64,000 nt of DNA from Leucaena leucocephala. Its lineage: Eukaryota > Streptophyta > Magnoliopsida > Fabales > Fabaceae. This document shows positions 36,661 through 47,088 of the stretch, piece by piece (within the stretch, counting starts at the first letter, position 1; each line of letters starts with the position of its first letter). The DNA lies in the NCBI GenBank assembly GCA_037074615.1, contig CM073566.1, positions 11,426,001 to 11,490,000 on the forward strand. Reading direction: 5' to 3'. Below the pieces are notes generated by a model. It searched no databases. It was not told the DNA's origin and saw nothing but the letters and a program-made list of their open reading frames with translations. A program made the position numbers and the translations under genes.

Positions 36661-37924
36661 GAAATTTCATGGAAAATGGATGGCCAAGATCATTTTGTAT
36701 ACTATTTGATCTAATGGCTTAGATTTATTCTTGGATTTAACTTTTCTTTAGTAATTATGACATCATCATCCATGACATCATCAAGGGGACACCTCACAAG
36801 ACATGTGGCAAAATTCCAAGGGCAGGAAGCTTCTGGAAAAATTCCAATCCAATTTGGTACCAGCTCAGTCCGATTCCCCAAAAACCAGACTGTTTTCTGA
36901 ATCTAATTTTTCTAGGATTCCATAATATATTTTCTGACCTTAAATCCAGTATCCGGATTCTTTCCATCATTGACATTCTAATACTGGGTCTAAACTTAAT
37001 TACAGATCCCTTGGAAAATGACCAAAATACCCTTGGTGCCCTTTCTTGCATTACATTGAACCTAAGGGCATAATTGTCATTTCACACCTCTTTGTACCTT
37101 ATCAGAGCATATACTGACTCTGACTAACCCTTCTTGTACCTGCCTTAGCATTTTGGCCAGTCTAAAATGACCAAAATGCCCTCCATTCGTCTCTTGCTCC
37201 TTGGTACAACACAGGGGCATTTTTGTAATTTCGTACTTTTCTGGGGTTCCTCTGGACACTGGCCCACCTATCAGTCCAATTATTTTATTGGGCCTTCATG
37301 ACGCCATTTTGGACCTTTATAGGGTCCACTACCTTTAAGGCACAAATCCCAAGGAACCTCTCCCGGACATATTTATCGGGTATTTTATTCTACTGTAAAT
37401 TCCATTAAAAATACTACAGGATTCATTTTCTGATCCTGTCAATTTTATAAATTCTTATATTGATTATAGCAATTTACTATAAGGCTTCATCTGATTCTAA
37501 GATCCAAAAAATACTGTAATAATTTTATCTGACTTCAGAAATTTATATCAATTTTTTGGAACCTCAAATCAAAATTATGTGTTGCGTCAAACTAACCAGA
37601 ATAATTTTCTCTATCTACTGGTAAAACTTGGGTCTGATCTGATTTCGGTCCAAGTTCTTCATAATTACACTTTTGCCCCTTGAAATTTTCATAAATTATA
37701 TTTATGTCCTCAACTTTTTAAAATTACATTAAGGACCCAATATTTTTGTCTACTTTCTATTTGGCCTTGAAACTTTTGTAATTTCACTTAAGTCTTTGCA
37801 TTTTCTCCCTTTTTCAATTCAATCCCTTTCTTTACATAAATGGCCACATTTTTCTTAGAAAATCTCACATATATTATGTACAAACTGTACATACAAATCA
37901 GTACAGAAAATTAGGGATATTACA

Positions 37925-38350
37925 GAGGAAGTTGCTACAGATGTGGCAAGCTGAGATATTTAGCTAGGGAATATCTACAAAATATGACGGATGAGAGATA
38001 TGAGACAAATGAAAGAACTTTTTCCCTGATCAGAGAAAATTTAAGGAAGTCACCTAAGATAATCCAGGAGATGGGATGGATTAATGATCACTAAGTAGAT
38101 GCGATATGTGACTTAGGTGCTAGTCATTTGTTTATAACGATGATTGTAAAGGGTAATTGGATCTTCTTGTTAGCATTATGCCATATGATGAAGGTGTTCC
38201 TATTCCCACTGGCTGATGGGTGGTAGTACCCTATGTATGTTTAAAAAGTAATGTTTGGCATGCACACTGTTAAGCTACTCTATACCTAATATATTCGCAT
38301 TTACATGTTAGAGATGGATAAGATAATTAGCTCCAGTTAGTCTTCAATGA
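37925..38350 (+). pseudogene. gag knuckle and protease relic of element E
   Basis: The plus strand reads CYRCGKLRYLARE, a CCHC knuckle with the His and last Cys lost. It continues through TFSLIRENLRKSPKIIQ to, after one stop, CDLGASHLF, the aspartic protease active-site segment. The second residue of the D-T/S-G triad is Leu, as in element A. Further words (LEMDKI, compare FREIDVI in A) extend the protease to about 38350. There is no RT after it. Not functional. Confidence 0.65.
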
Positions 38351-38794
38351 TTAAAGTTAAAATTAGAATGAGGGCTTGAGGTAAGATAATGATAGTTGGT
38401 TAGAACAGATGAGATGATAGAGTATGCTCATTATGGTTATACAAATAAATGATATTGGCATACCTATGGACATATGATTATAGTACTTAGGACATGTTGT
38501 TTAATAATGATAAGATATGGGAAATATGAGCTATGAACATGACACAGATGACATGAAATGAGATATAGTTATGAAAATGATGATGTAGCTCCAAAAAAGT
38601 AGTGTATTGTAATGAAAGCAAATCCTCTCACAATAGAACTAGATTGCTCTTGCGATAAAGTCAGTTTAAGGAAATGGACAGTTTAGTTAATGCTGGAACC
38701 ATGTCCACCAGATAAGTTAAGAAATCTTCAGCAGTTCTGCACAGAACCATAAGAAGAAAGATAAGTACGTGGTAGAGCCTATGTAGATGTCTGC
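38351..38794 (+). mobile_element. Interior of E between protease relic and element A
   Basis: AT-rich, no recognisable RT. Ends at TCTGC, the target site of A. The interior resumes at 49930. Confidence 0.6.
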
Positions 38795-41550
38795 TGTCAC
38801 ATCCTTATTTTTATATATCTTAAGGACCATTCAGTAGCACTTAGAACCACTTTCAGGGTCATTGAAGTCTAAACTCTTAATTTGGAATTTTATTCATATC
38901 GGGTACTGTTCACTGTGGCAAATTCTAGATGAGTGACCTGACTTTGAAAAATCATAACTAATTCTAGAAAAATCAAAATTAAGTGGTTCAAATTGTTACA
39001 TGAATATAACTTAATTATATTTCAGGAAAAAATCATTGGTTGACCATTCCTTGACAAATTCAACGTGGGTCAACGTTTCAACTTTACTGTTCATCCAATG
39101 ACTTTCTCCTGAATCCAGCATTCTGGTCCCAATTTTAACAATTTATATCTTTTCGTGTATACATCCAAATGAAGCATTATATATATAAAATTAAAGCTTA
39201 GTATGTCTACTATTTACCATAAAAATATCATACATTTATTCAACCATTTACTATTTTTAATGATTTACCAAACATCAATAGGTCTCCATGGATTACTGTT
39301 CATAGAGTCATTTTTCAGCAACCACCCTTACATATTAATGCATACATACATCACATATCAGTCAAACATGCCAGATAACAATCATTATTAAATAATCAAC
39401 TGTTATACATCAGTGCATGATTAACATCCTCATATTTCTATTACATTTTTCGTTGTCTAAAATCCGGCAGAATAACTGCTACATTCCTTCTGTAGAAAGT
39501 AACCGATCTTGTACTGATTCGGTAATTCCCGTAAGAACTACCATTCTACGTAAGTGCCCAGGAAAGACTGGATGAACCTGCTAGGTCCACTCACTTCCAG
39601 CCTCCTTAGACAGCACCTACGTACACAGTACGTATCAGTTCCTTCCTTTGTTCCTGCTTTGTTGCCAGAATTTCGGCAGCCTAACGGCGTCTCTTAAAAT
39701 TTTCAAATTTTATTTTGATAGAACCTCCCCTGTAATGTTATATATGGGAATGAGATTCAAAAGAATCCCAGTAGCAACAATCATAACAATATATGTAATG
39801 CAGTGTGACAGTGCTTGCTTGTGGTTGTGTACAGATAAGTATGCTGCATGCTTCAATATTCAATAACATATGATCATAGCATTGTAATAGAGCTTCAAGC
39901 ATAACATATAAGACAACAATCCAAACAAACAATAGCACAACAATTCACAAAGATATTACATAAAAGCTAGGATTAGTTACTACCTTAAAGGCAGAACTTC
40001 AGAACTTCTACACTGCTTTCAACTTCACCAGAACTTCCTTTCTTCTTTCTTTCCTCATTTTCTCTCTCAAGAACTTCCTTCTCTCTCTATTTCTTACTCT
40101 TGGCCATGGGAATGAAGAGCTAGGGGGTATTTATAGTTTTGGTCAATGGCATTCTTTTAATTTTTGAAGCCATCTGATCCTGTGGTCCTGGTTTTTCCGG
40201 AATTTCCTATTTTTCTTTATTCCTTTTACTGCATCATCCATGACATCACCCAATGCCACCTCATGGGACACATCACCAACCACATTCTTCACATGGAGAA
40301 AATGGAGAGGAGAGAAACCTTCTGGAACCTTTCTGGTCTAATCCGGTACCGGCCCGGTCCGTCGCCTCAAAAACTGGACCGTTTTCTGAATCTATTTTTT
40401 CTGAAAACCCATATTATGTCTTCTGGCCTTGAACTTAGTATCTGGATCCTTTATATCATTAACATTTTAATACTGGGTCTAAACTCAATTACAGATCCCT
40501 TGTGAAATGACCAAAATGCCCTTGGTGCCCTTTCTTGTCCTATTTTAACCCTAAGGGCAAAATCGTCATTTCACACCTTTCTGTAACCGGTCAAAGCATA
40601 TACTGACTCTAGTCAACCTTATTTAGATATGTCTTAGCCTCTGGGCCTGTCTAGAATCACCAGAATGCCCTCCATTCATCTGCTAACCTTTAGTACAACA
40701 CAGGGGCATTTTCATAATTTCGCACTTCTCCGAGGTTCTGTTGGACACTAGCCCACCTATCAGTCCAAGAGTCTTATTGGGCCTTTGTTTGCTCCATTAT
40801 TGGGCCTTTCTGGGTCCATTAACTTTATGGCACACATTACGAGGAATCTTCCTCTGGCACAGTTTATTGAATATTTTATTATTATTCACCGTTTATACAC
40901 CTTTCCGGACACCGGCTCCTTCTGCCAGATACACTGCCCTACTGTGTCTGGGCAGCCATTTGGGTCATAACGAGCATCTGACTGTTGTTACCTGACCTCA
41001 TTCAGTCTTAGTTTAAATACCGATAAATCTCATTATCGGATCCCTGGAGCCTCATACTCCCGTCTGGATTTTCTAATTTATGAATAACTTTATCCACAGA
41101 CCTCCTATCGGTATTCTGTCAGTTTCCTGACATCCGCCCCATAAGGGTGCATCATCCTGTAATTTCTTACTCATATCTGAAATCTAGGGTATCTGGTAGG
41201 AATTTTTATAACATTTGGACTGAAATCTGGGACTGAAATGCTGTCGGGCAGTCCAAACCACTTCTGGCCTATTTTTCTTTAATTATACTTTAGCCCCAGG
41301 GAACTTTTCTTCTTTGCAATTAAGTCCCTTAAATTTGGCTAAAATTACACTTTAAGACCCCACATTTTTGTTTACCTTTCTTTCCTAACCTTAAACTTTC
41401 CATAATTACATTTAAGTCCTTTTATTTCCTTTCTTTTGCAATTTAATCCTTTTTTTCACATAAAGGACCACATCTTTTTCCTGAAAAAGAACTCATATAT
41501 TCCATTTAATCTGTACATAGAAATCAGTACAGAAAATTAAGGATATTACA
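38795..41550 (-). repeat. 3' LTR of element A
   Basis: 2756 bp. About 85 bp shorter than its partner, mainly from one missing block at about 41222 (the partner has it at about 49515-49600). Confidence 0.93.
40128..40135 (-). promoter_or_regulatory. TATA box of A 3' LTR
   Basis: TATAAATA on the minus strand, in the shared LTR position. Confidence 0.55.
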
Positions 41551-41590
41551 TTTCTCTCCCCCTTAAAATAAATTTCGTCCTCGAAATTTA
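41551..41590 (-). other. Polypurine tract and signature of A
   Basis: The minus strand reads GAGGACGAAATTTATTTTAA and then an uninterrupted run AAGGGGGAGAGAAA abutting the 3' LTR. The best kept tract in the window; it primes plus-strand synthesis. Confidence 0.9.
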
Positions 41591-41603
41591 CATTACATCT
41601 ATC

Positions 41604-43088
41604 CTATAAAAATAATTCGGGGTACTTTTCTCTCATCTTTTCTTCTATTTCCCATGTAGCTTCTTGTTCAATCAAGCCTTTCCAGATCACTTTAACTAAA
41701 GGAATTTGCTTATTCCGCAACTGCTTGACTTTTCTATCAGCAATTCGCACCGGTCCAACCTTATAGGTCAAGTCATCTCGCAGTACGACCTCATCTTGCT
41801 CAATCACATGAGATGGATCTGGAACATACTTCTTTAATTGGGAAACATGGAACACATCATGTATCTGGCTGAGATTAGGAGGAAGAGCCAACTTGTACGC
41901 TACTGCTCCTATCTTTGAGAGAATCTGGAATGATCCGATGTATCTTGGATGCAACTTCTTCACTTTAATCGATCGTCCAACTCCCGTGGTTAGAGTTAAC
42001 TTAAGGAATACATGTTCTCCGTCTTCAAACTCTAACGGCTTTCTTCTGACATTTGCATAGCTCTTCTGTCTGCTTTGAGCTGTCAGCAATCTTTTTCTAA
42101 TCACCTCAATCTGCTCTACCGTTTGATCCACTATATTAGGACCAAGCATTCTTCTCTCGCTCAACTCTAGCCAGCATAAGGGGGATCTACATTTACGTCC
42201 ATAAAGTGCTTCAAAAGGTTCCATCTGTACACTGGCCTGATAACTATTGTTATAAGCAAACTCTATAAGGGGTAAATGGATATCCCAGCTGCCTTTGAAA
42301 TCTAAGACACATGCTCTCAGCATATCCTCTAACGTTTGTATTGTTCTTTCAGATTGACCATCTGTCTGAGGATGATAGGCTATACTAAATCTGAGAGTAG
42401 TGCCCATTTCTTCCTGTAGAGCCCTCCAGAAATTTGAAGTGAATTGAGGGTCTCTATCAGACACAATGCTACTAGGGATACCATGAAGCCTAACGATCTC
42501 CTTTATATATAGCTTTGCCAGCTTTTCAAGAGAATCTCTCTTATTGATTGCCAGGAAATGTGCTGACTTTGTCAGTCGATCAATTACTACCCACACTGCA
42601 TCATGTCTACTTGGAGTCAGAGGTAGTCCTTCCACAAAGTCCATAGCAATCCCATCCCATTTCCACTCAGGGATTTCTAGAGGCTGCAATGTTCCTGCTA
42701 GCTTTTGATGCTCAACTTTCTGGCAGGTCAAGCACTTGGATACGTAAGTCACAACATCTTTCTTCAATCTAGGCCACCAAAATAACATTTTAACATCATG
42801 GTACATCTTGGTCATACCTGGATATACAGTATATCGACTTTTATGTGCTTCCTCCATGATCCTTTCCCTTAATCCCATAACATTTGGGATATAGGGTCTT
42901 CCCCGAAACTGTAGTAATCCGTCTAGGGACATCTCAAAATTCCTTGTCTTCCCCTTCTCCAGCTTGTCTTTGAATATTACTGCGAGCTTATCCTGCTTCT
43001 GAGCCTCTTTTATCTCATCTTCTATGCAAGATCTGACATGAACTCCTCCGAAAGAATTCTCTGTCAGTTGCATTTGATATAGAGGGCT
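41604..43088 (-). pseudogene. pol: Integrase with chromodomain-like tail (element A pol, 3' part)
   Basis: Open for 489 residues from Met 43073; the frame continues upstream through five codons to a TAG at 43089-43091. The integrase inserts the cDNA into the host genome. The zinc finger shows His77 and Cys114/Cys117, but the second His, normally in an HPG word, is Tyr84 (YPG). The catalytic triad fits D145, D206 and E242, the last two 35 residues apart. A GPY/F-like segment follows (YIGSF in place of IGPF). The tail from about residue 430, ending KYPELF, matches the Tekay/Del chromodomain-like region thought to bind chromatin. It ends just before the purine tract. Length is as expected, but the lost zinc ligand and upstream stop suggest it is inactive. 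Confidence 0.92.
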
Positions 43089-44194
43089 CTAATCGCGCAT
43101 ATCTTCTATCAATTCCAACTCCTTGATTATCATGTATGCAACCTGCACCACCTTTCTACTCAGGGCATCAGCTACCACATTGGCTTTTCCTAGATGGTAT
43201 TTAATCTGGAAGTCATAATCTTTCAACAACTCCATCCATCGCCGTTGCCTCATATTCAGCTCTTTTTGATCCTGTAGATACTTCAGGCTTTTGTGGTCGC
43301 AAAACAACTCTATCGTTGCTCCATATAAATAGTGCCTCCATATCTTCAGGGCATAAACCACCGCTGCAAGCTCCAGATCATGAGTGGGATAATTTTCTTC
43401 ATGTGGCTTTAACTGCCGAGAGGCGTAGGCTACTACTCGACCTTGCTGCATCAGCACACATCCCAACCCCTGCTTGCTAGCATCAGTATAGACTACGTAA
43501 GTCTGAGTTTGGTCTGGAATAATCAGAACGGGAGTAGTGGTTAATCTCTGCTTCAATTCTTGGAAGCTAGCCTCGCACTTCTCATCCCACTTAAACTGCT
43601 GATTCTTTCTGGTCAGCTTGGTAAGTGGTAAGGCAATTCGAGAAAAGTCTTGAATAAATCTTCTGTAGTACCCTGCTAGGCCAAGAAAACTTTTGATCTC
43701 CGTCACTATCCTTGGCTGCTCCCAACTTAAAACTGCTTCAACTTTGCTAGGATCTACAACTACCCCGTCTCGGGATATGACATGACCAAGAAATTTGACT
43801 TTTGACAGCCAAACCTCGCATTTACTCAGTTTAGCATAGAGCTTCTTCTCTTTAAGGGTACCAAGAACAATCCTCAAATGCCTTTCATGCTCCTCTGGAG
43901 ATTTGGAGTACACCAGAATATCATCAATGAAGACCACAATGAACTGATCTAGATAAGGCCTGAAGATCCGATTCATGTAGTCCATGAAAATAGCAGGTGC
44001 ATTGGTTAGTCCAAAAGGCATCACCAGGAACTCAAAATGCCCGTAGCGCGTTCTGAATGCCGTCTTTGGAATATCATCTGGCTTGACCCTTAGTTGATGG
44101 TAGCCAGATCTCAAGTCAATCTTGGAGAATAAGCTCGCTCCTGCCAATTGGTCTAGCAGGTCATCAATTCTAGGGAGAGGATACTTATTCTTTT
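43089..44194 (-). pseudogene. pol: Reverse transcriptase and RNase H (element A pol, middle part)
   Basis: Copies the element RNA into DNA and removes the RNA strand. Numbering residues from the first base 44147 (a TTG inside the domain, not a true start), RT has the first catalytic Asp in SKIDLRSGYHQ (D11), MPFGLTNAP (43-51) and the FIDD box with D75 and D76. RNase H begins near 217 with YTDAS (D222) and has E259, D284 and D327 in place. The true frame runs in from protease, broken by two indels near 44258 and 44193 that cancel. Between them about 65 bp, just before D11, is read out of frame. It ends at a single TAG at 43089-43091, after which the integrase continues in the same frame. Confidence 0.93.
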
Positions 44195-44231
44195 GTAAGC
44201 TTATTTAATTCCCTGTAGTCAATGCATAACC

Positions 44232-45173
44232 TTAAACTGTCATCTTTCTTCTTGACAAAAGTACTGGAGCACCCCATGGCGATACACTGGGTCGTATGAA
44301 ACCCTTCTCCAATAGCTCCTCAATTTGCTTCTTCAGTTCCATCATTTCATTGGGAGCCATCCTGTACGGGGCTTTTGATATTGGTCCAGCTCCAGGTATA
44401 ATGTCGATTGCAAATTCCACTTCACGCTCTGATGGCAATCCCTGAATCTCCTTTGGGAAGACTTCAGGAAATTCATTGACTACTGGAATCTCCTCGATGC
44501 CTTCTTCCACTTCTGTTTGAACAGAAAAGAATACCACATACCCTTGACATCCTTTCCGTAGACATTTTTCTGCCTGAGCCTCTGTCATGAAGTTCAGTCG
44601 TACTTCTGAGCTCAGATCAGTGATCTTTGGACCAAGAACCAGGGTCTTGTTTCTGCAGTCCAACATCACATTATTGAAGGATAACCAATTTAAGCCGAGT
44701 ATGACATCAATCTCTCGGAAAGGCATACAAATCAGGTCTAGGGTGGTACTGCAGTGCTCATAACGCACAACACTATTTAGACAGGCATCAGACATGATTA
44801 CTTTAGCGTTGGTGGGGGTTTTCACCTGTATATCATAACGCAATTTGCTGATCAGAAGGCCTAGGCATTTAGCATAGTCATAAGATATAAAGGAATGACT
44901 TGCACCCAAATCAAATAGAGCAGTCACAGCATGATCATTGAGATAGATTGTACCTTGGATTATCTCAGATGATCGCTGAGCATCCTCTCTAGTGAGTGCA
45001 AACACTCGTCCTGCCGTCCTTGGCCTTGGATCAGTTATAGCTTGAGGACATTCTCTGGAACAATGTCTGGGCTTTCCGCAGGTGTAACAAACGTTCTGGC
45101 CCATTAAACATAGTCTATCACCATGATTCTTTCCACACTTTTCACAAACTGGGCCTTTGAATCCCTGTTTTTG
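44232..45173 (-). pseudogene. pol: CCHC knuckle, protease and start of RT (element A, 5' part of pol)
   Basis: Reads in the frame one base back from gag. A first zinc-like CEKCGKNHGDRLC precedes Met 45104; after it comes the knuckle CYTCGKPRHCSREC (C6, C9, H14, C19). Protease follows with GRVFALTRED and the active-site word FDLGASHSFI at 64-73. The catalytic Asp is present but the triad is D-L-G, not D-T/S-G, so activity is doubtful. The linker to RT includes PYRMAPNEM and LLEKGFIRPSVSPWGAPVL, after which a one-base loss near 44258 throws the frame and it stops at 44232. It would release the mature proteins from the polyprotein. Confidence 0.9.
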
Positions 45174-46153
45174 GACCTGCCATGGAAATTTCCTCTATTT
45201 GGCTTTTCGTTCTGCCTCGGTTGCTTCCTCTCCTTATAGCCGCTCCCACCTTTAGCTTCTTGATTTCGACCGGCCTTGTCAGGGGTCGCCTGATCCTTAT
45301 TCCTGAATCTGGACAGCATTCGATGATTCATGCTATTTTTTACAATTCGGCATGCTTCCACGGCCTTATTGAACTGGCTGTATTGTTGTGGAGTTAACTT
45401 CTCCTTTAGCATGGAATTCAACCCTCGAATCATTCTTTCTTTCATCCAGCGTTCGTCATCCACTTGGCATAGATACGTAGAATATTGGGATAGCCGGATG
45501 AACTTAGCCAGATATTCATCAAAAGCTTCTTTTTCTCCTTGTCTCAGTAGAAGGAACTCAGCCTCCCTTTCATCTCTGAAGGATTGAGGGAAATATTTCT
45601 CGTAAAACTGCTCAAGAAACACTTCCCAGGTAACTGGAATGTCTCTTGCTTGGAGAAGTAACTCTGTATTCTTCCACCATCTATCTGCATCCTTTTCCAA
45701 TTGATAGATGGCCATTTGGGCCTTGGTTTCAGTTGGGCAGTCGAGGACCTTAAAGATCTTCTCTAATCTACTGACCCAATTTTTTGCTATCTGTACTTCG
45801 AATGTCCCTTCGAATATGGGAGGATTGTGCTTGCAAAACCGAACCATCCATTGTTGGATGCTAACTGCCTCCTCCCTCAATTCAACCCGTCTCTGGGGCT
45901 GTTCCGCCTGTTGTGGTACTTCTTCAGGTTCTCTACTAGTCGCTCCTGAAGGCTCTTGCGGTCTTAAATTACTTACAGCTGCTGCCACTGCTGCGGCTAT
46001 GGCAGCATCTCTTTCCTGCTCATTTCGTGCCTGAGTAGCTCTCATTTCTTCTATCATCTTTTGTTGTTGCTCTAATTGCTCCAAAATTAGATGATTAAGA
46101 TTTCCAGCTTCCTGTGGTTCCTCTGCTGGAATCGTTCTTCTTGTTCGAACCAT
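45104..46153 (-). CDS. gag: gag capsid-like protein of element A
   Basis: I take Met 46153 (MVRTRRTIPAEE) as the start, because relatives begin with a basic MVRTRR-type segment. The frame is open 14 codons further, to 46195, with a hydrophobic run that is unlikely to be native. The N-terminal third has a Gln/Glu-rich coiled-coil-like stretch and an Ala run. The retrotransposon gag domain follows: FCKHNPPIFEGTF, WVSRLEKIFKVL, DADRWWKN, FYEKYFPQS, EREAEFLLLRQGE and MIRGLNSMLKEKL. The basic C-terminus (RGNFHGRSKN) should run into the zinc motifs, but these lie in the minus-one frame. The shift sits at a run of five A at 45168-45172, and the frame then ends at 45104. Gag forms the particle holding the RNA. 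Confidence 0.9.
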   Translation of the reverse strand: MVRTRRTIPAEEPQEAGNLNHLILEQLEQQQKMIEEMRATQARNEQERDAAIAAAVAAAVSNLRPQEPSGATSREPEEVPQQAEQPQRRVELREEAVSIQQWMVRFCKHNPPIFEGTFEVQIAKNWVSRLEKIFKVLDCPTETKAQMAIYQLEKDADRWWKNTELLLQARDIPVTWEVFLEQFYEKYFPQSFRDEREAEFLLLRQGEKEAFDEYLAKFIRLSQYSTYLCQVDDERWMKERMIRGLNSMLKEKLTPQQYSQFNKAVEACRIVKNSMNHRMLSRFRNKDQATPDKAGRNQEAKGGSGYKERKQPRQNEKPNRGNFHGRSKNRDSKAQFVKSVERIMVIDYV

Positions 46154-46392
46154 TTTGTTATGCTCTAACATAAAAAGGAATGCGATAAACAACATTTCTC
46201 ATTTCATTTCAAACATAGCATACAAGATACATGTCACAGTCATACATATGTTACTGTACTGATCTTTTGTACATTGGAAATATTACCCTAATTTTTCTTA
46301 AACTTTATTCTAATATATTCTCCTACTAGGTAGGTCCATTCAGATACAATACAATATGGTTCTTTATCAAAATATTGATCCAACTCTGATCT
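46154..46392 (-). other. Spacer between pre-gag frame and gag in A
   Basis: AT-rich and non-coding. Nothing recognisable beyond the short upstream extension of the gag frame. Confidence 0.6.
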
Positions 46393-46986
46393 CTAGATAG
46401 GAGTAGTCGGCAATACATCATTCATAATTTCTAGCCAAAGCCCCATGGTTAACACGTTTGGATCCCAGGCTTGATATATGGCTTTCACCCTTGTGATGAA
46501 ATTCTGATAAACCTTATAGCCTTGATCTACATCTCTGATCAGAGTGTGCCTCAGCCCATATAACTGTCAGGCTAATGCTACCGAGCTCTCAAATTGTTCT
46601 CTACTCAGGTTCCTCCCTGGGATCATTCTTACGATTAGACTTCCCAAATATATCTCTACTAGGGTCACTTCGGGCCTACTGGAACCTAGCGCATTACTCT
46701 GATCATGAACTTGGCTGGATCCTGAACTATCTGTTATATTCAAAGGTACCGCACTTATGGGAATGGCAGGAATAGGGCCTTCTAACACCATCTCCTCCTG
46801 ATCATCAATTGGGAAGTTTGATACTACCGAGGAAGTATCCTCTTCAGAGTCACCAGCTACTGGAGGTATCCAAGGATCAAAATTATTACTTATTATCTCC
46901 CCTTCTGAACTATCCGAACTAGAAACCTCTGGTCTTAACTCCCATTGGTTTATTGTAGTTTCAGACCTGGATCTATGTCTAACCAT
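46393..46986 (-). pseudogene. Pre-gag open frame of element A, unknown function
   Basis: An open frame from Met 46986 (MVRHRSRSETT) runs 139 codons to a TGA at 46567-46569. The same frame stays open for 57 more codons to a TAG at 46393-46395, about 197 codons in all. The first two-thirds are acidic and Ser-rich (SSSDSSEGE, GDSEEDTSS) and probably disordered. The last third, across the TGA, looks folded, with aromatic and helical words (HTLIRDVDQGYKVYQNF, WLEIMNDVL). I do not recognise a family. It sits between the primer site and gag, where Tekay-type elements usually have only a leader. The leaders of B and C show nothing similar. Ogre/Tat elements carry an extra frame at this position, but I see no likeness to it. 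It could also be a captured host fragment or a chance frame. Confidence 0.55.
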
Positions 46987-47073
46987 CCTGCAAACACTAA
47001 TTTAGTGTCAATTATGTCCGGTTTATTAGGGTATATTCATCTATTCAAAGTATTTCCTAAGCCAGAATCCTTT

Positions 47074-47085
47074 GCTCTGATACCA
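47074..47085 (-). other. Primer-binding site of A (initiator Met tRNA)
   Basis: The minus strand reads TGGTATCAGAGC and continues AAAGG, three bases inside the 5' LTR. Intact. Confidence 0.93.
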
Positions 47086-47088
47086 AAA

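Larger units (their letters stand above)
34580..37924 (-). mobile_element. Solo LTR S3
   Basis: 3345 bp, minus strand, TGTAACATCC to GATATTACA, flanked by GAGGA at 34575-34579 and 37925-37929. It splits E's gag within the zinc knuckle region. It has a TATA box on the minus strand at 36653-36660. Short open frames within are chance. Confidence 0.9.

Noticed and set aside
45182..46034. Plus-strand open frames opposite gag
   Set aside because: Shadows of the gag frame on the other strand.
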